NCBI GenBank assembly: GCA_030636245.1
Contig: DAOVXI010000046.1
Span: 1 to 9,822 of the forward strand
DNA: 9,822 nucleotides
From: Deltaproteobacteria bacterium
Lineage (GTDB): Bacteria; Desulfobacterota; GWC2-55-46; DRQE01
Direction of reading: 5' to 3'
Shown: positions 6,178 through 9,822 of the stretch, one piece after another
Position numbering within the stretch: the stretch's first letter is position 1
How the letters are laid out: every line of letters starts with the position of its first letter
Position numbers and translations under genes: made by a program
The notes under the pieces: generated by a model
What the model saw: the letters and a program-made list of their open reading frames with translations, nothing else
Database searches by the model: none
Told to the model about the DNA's origin: nothing

Positions 6178-7860
6178 ATGAGTACGCAGTCAGATAAAAC
6201 CTTAAGGTCAAAGCTACTCGGGCTAATGGTCTTAAGGGTTGTTTTTGCTATCGCATTCCTTGTTGTCGCAACCTGGTTCCAGATAAGTGACGGCAGTTAT
6301 GTAAGGCCTTCATTCTTCCCTCTACATACGGTTGTTGCCGCGATAGGGCTTTTAAGCGTTGTCTATGCCTCTATCCTTAATAAGTTCCGTAATCTTGCCC
6401 TCTTCGCAAACCTCCAGATCCTCATAGATATAGCCCTCATAACGGTAATTGTTTATGTCACAGGCGGCATAGACAGTTATCTCTTTGTGCTTTATCCGCT
6501 CATTGTGATGGGTGCGAGCTCTCTTGTCGGGAAAAGGGGCGGCTACCTTGCGGCCTCCTTCTCCAGCATTGGTTACGGGCTTCTCATGACCCTGGACTTC
6601 TATAATATTTTGCCCGAGTCATACAAGGTTTTGAGCGCAACGGTCGACCCTGCATGGGAGGATGTTCTTACCAGTATAGCAACGAACATGCTGGCATTTT
6701 TTGTTGTTGCTTACCTTGCCGGTCATCTTGTTGAAAAAGCAGAGAGGGTGGAAAAAGAGCTTGAGGACAAGGAGATAGATTTTGGCCGTCTTGAGGAGCT
6801 TAACAGGGTTGTGGTCGATAACATTTCAAGCGGCATAATGACGGTTGATGAAAATGATAGGGTAACTTCCTTTAATAATGCTGCTACCGCCATAACGGGT
6901 TACTCCTTAAGAGAGGTTTACTATCAAGACATAGGTGAGGTATTTAAGAAATTTGCCGACTCTGAGAGGTGGAGAGACGGTAGTGGTTATAACGATGAAG
7001 TGGAGATGAACTCAAAGGACGGTAAGGTTATTCAGGTTGGGTATACTGTCTCCACCGTGCAGAGTAAAGATGTTGACAGGATAGTTATCTTTCAAGACCT
7101 GACCGGCATAAAGGCCATGGAAGAACAGTTGAGACGGGATGAGAAACTTAAAGGCCTTGGTGAGCTTGCGGCATCGATAGCTCACGAGATACGTAATCCT
7201 CTTGCAAGTATAAGCGGCTCTATACAGGTACTAAAGAAGGATCTCGACCTTGAGGGTGACAGTCGTCATTTGATGGAGATAGTGGTAAGGGAGACAGAAC
7301 GTCTTAACGCACTCATAACGGATTTTCTTTTGTTCGCAAAACCTGCTAAGGGGAATCGCGACCCCATAAACGTTAAGGACGTGATCGAAGAAGCGTTAAG
7401 GGTGTTCTCGCATAGCCCTGAAGCAATGGGACTTGATGTCAGGAATAATGTTAGAGATGACATAATAGTCTTGGCCGACAGGAGACAGATGTCTCAGGTC
7501 TTTTGGAACTTATTCGTTAATGCCGCCTCAGCTATGCCCGATGGCGGTATACTTACGGTAGAAGCTAAATCTGGAAGAGTAGAGGATTTTATGATAACTT
7601 CAGATGAAGATCTTCCCGGAAGCTCCGGTGTTGTCATTATAACGGTGAGTGACACCGGTGGTGGAATAGCCGCGGAAGACCTCCAAAGGATATTCGATCC
7701 ATTTTATTCCACAAGGGAGAGCGGCACCGGGCTTGGGCTCTCCTTGGTACACAGAATGATAGAGAGTCATGGCGGTAGCATTGAGGTGACAAGCACGATC
7801 GGCAAAGGCACGGTATTTAATGTCTCTTTGCCGCTAACTGATTTGGAGGAGAGAGCTTAG
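6178..7860 (+). CDS. pilS: PilS-type membrane sensor histidine kinase with PAS domain
   Basis: PilS phosphorylates PilR. In studied bacteria it senses pilin levels in the membrane and tunes pilin transcription. Six hydrophobic segments lie within the first 185 residues (about 14-34, 48-67, 75-95, 103-117, 122-142, 166-185), the usual PilS input region. A charged helix is followed by a PAS domain (about 205-315) and a HisKA domain with H336 in ASIAHEIRNPLASI. The HATPase_c domain has an N box FWNLFVNAAS (442-451), G1 box D492-TGGG, F box DPFYST and G2 box GTGLGL (516-521). The kinase therefore looks fully active. The gene follows pilC by 36 bases. No Shine-Dalgarno sequence precedes the ATG; the leader is A-rich (ACCAAAAAACAATT), which suggests lower or S1-assisted translation. 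Assignment as PilS rather than another NtrB-like kinase rests on the six-helix domain and the pilus neighbours. Confidence 0.9.
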   Translation: MSTQSDKTLRSKLLGLMVLRVVFAIAFLVVATWFQISDGSYVRPSFFPLHTVVAAIGLLSVVYASILNKFRNLALFANLQILIDIALITVIVYVTGGIDSYLFVLYPLIVMGASSLVGKRGGYLAASFSSIGYGLLMTLDFYNILPESYKVLSATVDPAWEDVLTSIATNMLAFFVVAYLAGHLVEKAERVEKELEDKEIDFGRLEELNRVVVDNISSGIMTVDENDRVTSFNNAATAITGYSLREVYYQDIGEVFKKFADSERWRDGSGYNDEVEMNSKDGKVIQVGYTVSTVQSKDVDRIVIFQDLTGIKAMEEQLRRDEKLKGLGELAASIAHEIRNPLASISGSIQVLKKDLDLEGDSRHLMEIVVRETERLNALITDFLLFAKPAKGNRDPINVKDVIEEALRVFSHSPEAMGLDVRNNVRDDIIVLADRRQMSQVFWNLFVNAASAMPDGGILTVEAKSGRVEDFMITSDEDLPGSSGVVIITVSDTGGGIAAEDLQRIFDPFYSTRESGTGLGLSLVHRMIESHGGSIEVTSTIGKGTVFNVSLPLTDLEERA

Positions 7861-7871
7861 GCAGAATTGTT

Positions 7872-9287
7872 ATGAGTGAGATCCCGATAGATAAAGACAG
7901 GGTCATTGTAGTTGATGATGAAAAAAGCATGAGGGACTTCCTAAGCATTATGCTTAAGAAGGAAGGATACCTTGTGGAAACTTTTCCTGACGGTGAGAGC
8001 GCGCTTGAGTACTTCAGTGAAAACAACTGCGATCTTATCATAGCCGACGTGCGTATGCCCGGGATGGGCGGGGTAGAACTCTTAAAGAAGGTTAAAGAGC
8101 TTGAGCCTTCAACCGTCGTGATGGTGATGACCGCCTATGCCTCGGTCGACACAGCCGTTGATGCGATGAAGTCCGGTGCGTATGATTATTTCACCAAGCC
8201 CTTTAATGTTGATGATATAAAGCTCCATATAGATAGGGCCTTGAAGTGGCGACGGCTTGAAAGGGAGAACGAGCTCCTAAAGAAGAACCTTAAAAGTGCT
8301 GTTGGCCTTGGAGGTTTGATCGGCAACTCAAGGTTGATGCGCGAAGTCTATGAAATGATAATGAGCATTGCTTCGAGTAAGGCGAGCGTGCTCATAACCG
8401 GTGAGAGCGGCACGGGCAAAGAACTTGTCGCGTGGGCCATCCATGATGAGAGCCAAAGAAAGGACGCGTCATTTGTTCCGGTAAACTGCGGAGCTATACC
8501 TGAGAACCTGATTGAGAGCGAACTCTTTGGTCATCAGAAAGGTGCTTTCACCGGCGCTACCTCTAATAAGGCAGGTCTTGTTGAGAAGGCGAGCGGCGGA
8601 ACTCTTTTTCTTGATGAGATCGGCGAGATGCCGCCATCTCTTCAGGTAAAGCTTTTAAGGTTCCTTCAGGAAAAGATAATTCGAAGGGTCGGCGGTGTAA
8701 ACGATATCGCGGTTGATATAAGGGTAATTGTCGCAACCAATAAAGACCTTGAGGCCGAGGTGGCTGCCGGAAATTTCAGAGAAGACCTCTTCTACAGGCT
8801 TAATGTTGTGCATATAGAGATGCCTCCTCTCAGGAAAAGAAAAGAAGACATCCCTTACCTTGTAAAACATTTCATAGAGAAGCACTCCAAAGAACTTGAT
8901 AAGTCCGTAAAGGCTGTCTCGGAGGAGGCCATGGAGCTGCTTATGGATAATGATTATAACGGTAATGTAAGAGAGCTTGAGAATGTTATAGAGAGGGCCG
9001 TGGTGTTGGAAAAAGGTGATGTTATAATGCCGGCCTCACTTCCAAAGAACTTCACTGAGGTAATGTCACAAAAAGACGTGTCCGGAGAAGTAGTGGGGGA
9101 GGTTCTTAGCGATATCCCTTCCGAAGGACTTGATCTTGATAAGGCGGTAACGGAGTATGAGCGAAGAATAATTGAAAAAGCTCTTAAGAAGTGCGGCGGG
9201 GTCAAGAAAAAAGCCGCTGAGCTACTTGGTATAAGCTTCCGTTCAATAAGGTATAAACTGGAGAAGTATGAGACCGACGATAACTAA
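7872..9287 (+). CDS. pilR: PilR, NtrC-family sigma54-dependent response regulator
   Basis: PilR activates sigma54 promoters, classically that of the major pilin gene, when phosphorylated by PilS. The receiver domain (about 9-125) has D15, D16, phospho-acceptor D59, T87 and K109. The AAA+ domain (about 150-385) has Walker A G177-ESGTGK-E184, the sigma54-contacting loop G224-AFTGA (229) and Walker B GGTLFLDE (242-249). A C-terminal Fis-type helix-turn-helix covers about 441-466 (GGVKKKAAELLGISFRSIRYKL). All motifs for an active sigma54 activator are present, so a sigma54 promoter should exist elsewhere in the genome. The start is 11 bases after pilS. Only a weak AGG lies 10 bases upstream, and the better GGAGGAGA (7845-7852) sits 19 bases away inside pilS, so translational coupling to pilS is likely. 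The 3' end overlaps the next gene by 20 bases. Confidence 0.92.
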   Translation: MSEIPIDKDRVIVVDDEKSMRDFLSIMLKKEGYLVETFPDGESALEYFSENNCDLIIADVRMPGMGGVELLKKVKELEPSTVVMVMTAYASVDTAVDAMKSGAYDYFTKPFNVDDIKLHIDRALKWRRLERENELLKKNLKSAVGLGGLIGNSRLMREVYEMIMSIASSKASVLITGESGTGKELVAWAIHDESQRKDASFVPVNCGAIPENLIESELFGHQKGAFTGATSNKAGLVEKASGGTLFLDEIGEMPPSLQVKLLRFLQEKIIRRVGGVNDIAVDIRVIVATNKDLEAEVAAGNFREDLFYRLNVVHIEMPPLRKRKEDIPYLVKHFIEKHSKELDKSVKAVSEEAMELLMDNDYNGNVRELENVIERAVVLEKGDVIMPASLPKNFTEVMSQKDVSGEVVGEVLSDIPSEGLDLDKAVTEYERRIIEKALKKCGGVKKKAAELLGISFRSIRYKLEKYETDDN

Positions 9288-9822
9288 CCGCATACTCGGA
9301 CAGACCAACATAATCTCGCTTATCTTTTTTGTATTTATTTTGGTTGTGCTGTTCTTTACGGCATTTCAGAAACAGCGTTGGGACTCCGATATTTTCTGGG
9401 CTCTGGAAAGCGGCGAATGGATTTTGTCAAACCTGAGTGTTCCCATGGTCGATCCTTTTTCTTATACCTTTGGCGGTGAGAAGTGGATAGATTTTACATG
9501 GGGCTTTCAGGTGATAGCATATGTTTTTTATGAGTATCTCGGCGGATGGTTTGGCCTTTTTCTTCTGCAGTTCCTTGTAACCGGCGCGCTCTTTTATTTT
9601 CTGGTCAGGCTGGTAAACCTGTTCTGCGCAAACAGGATGTGGTTTGCGTTCATGCTTATCCTGTTAGTCTTGGTCCTTATCTATAGCAGGCTATTTATAA
9701 GGCCTCATCTTTTCGGTTATCTTTTTATAGTTATTTTTCTTTTCCTATCTGCTTTGTATGAGAAGACGGATAAGAAGATGTATATCTATATGCTTATCCC
9801 CGTACAGATACTCTGGACCAAC
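9268..9822 (+). CDS. 5' part of a polytopic membrane protein, possibly GT-C glycosyltransferase-like (runs off window)
   Basis: An open frame of 185 codons runs from the ATG at 9268 to the window end with no stop. GGAG (9260-9263) lies 4 bases before the ATG. The start is inside pilR, overlapping it by 20 bases in another frame, so translation is probably coupled. The first helix is about residues 15-33, directly followed by RWDSDIFW (D39-S-D41) and then GEWILSN, DPFSYTFGG (62-70) and a tryptophan-rich segment. Further hydrophobic helices follow at about 79-91, 94-112, 122-141 and 148-163. An acidic D-x-D right after the first helix, in what should be the periplasmic loop, is the general layout of GT-C glycosyltransferases that use lipid-linked sugars. 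The tract WDSDIFWALESGEWI...DPFSYT resembles a family of uncharacterised bacterial membrane proteins, from memory rather than a search. The enzyme role is inference; that a real membrane-protein gene starts here is much more certain. Confidence 0.75.
   Translation, partial: MRPTITNRILGQTNIISLIFFVFILVVLFFTAFQKQRWDSDIFWALESGEWILSNLSVPMVDPFSYTFGGEKWIDFTWGFQVIAYVFYEYLGGWFGLFLLQFLVTGALFYFLVRLVNLFCANRMWFAFMLILLVLVLIYSRLFIRPHLFGYLFIVIFLFLSALYEKTDKKMYIYMLIPVQILWTN

Overview
The window carries chromosomal, non-mobile DNA from a Gram-negative bacterium. Its core is a co-directional type IV pilus (T4P) motor and regulator cluster in the order pilB-pilT-pilC-pilS-pilR. This order, with pilT between pilB and pilC and the two-component pair behind, is typical of Deltaproteobacteria in the broad sense (Geobacter- and Myxococcus-like lineages). 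Frequent ATA and AGG codons and moderate GC fit that, but the lineage cannot be fixed from this sequence alone. No rRNA, tRNA, CRISPR array, insertion sequence or phage gene was seen.

Left flank (1-1571): a rho-independent terminator closes an unseen upstream gene. It is followed by a forward tRNA1(Val) adenine-N6-methyltransferase-like gene. Convergent to that, on the minus strand, is a two-gene unit: a small three-helix membrane protein of unknown function, then a DUF721/DciA-like protein. Positions 1572-1813 are a divergent intergenic region with a good sigma70-type promoter reading into pilB.

Pilus cluster (1814-9287): PilB is the extension ATPase, PilT the retraction ATPase and PilC the inner-membrane platform. 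PilS is a six-helix PAS-containing sensor kinase and PilR its NtrC-type sigma54 activator. All catalytic motifs checked are intact. Gaps between genes are 50, 21, 36 and 11 bases, and no internal terminator was seen, so one transcript is likely.

Most unusual feature: PilT has an extra N-terminal tail of about 77 residues that is proline/glycine/alanine rich, positively charged and free of acidic residues, and is built on a repeated GIP[RK]PPGA unit. It lies upstream of an otherwise canonical PilT and has its own strong ribosome binding site. It holds six PPG motifs and one PPP, so it may make pilT translation depend on EF-P.

Right edge (9268-9822): instead of the pilin gene often found after pilR, a polytopic membrane protein begins inside the pilR 3' end (20-base overlap) and runs off the window. 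A D-S-D motif right after its first membrane helix suggests a GT-C-type glycosyltransferase-like protein; this is inference.
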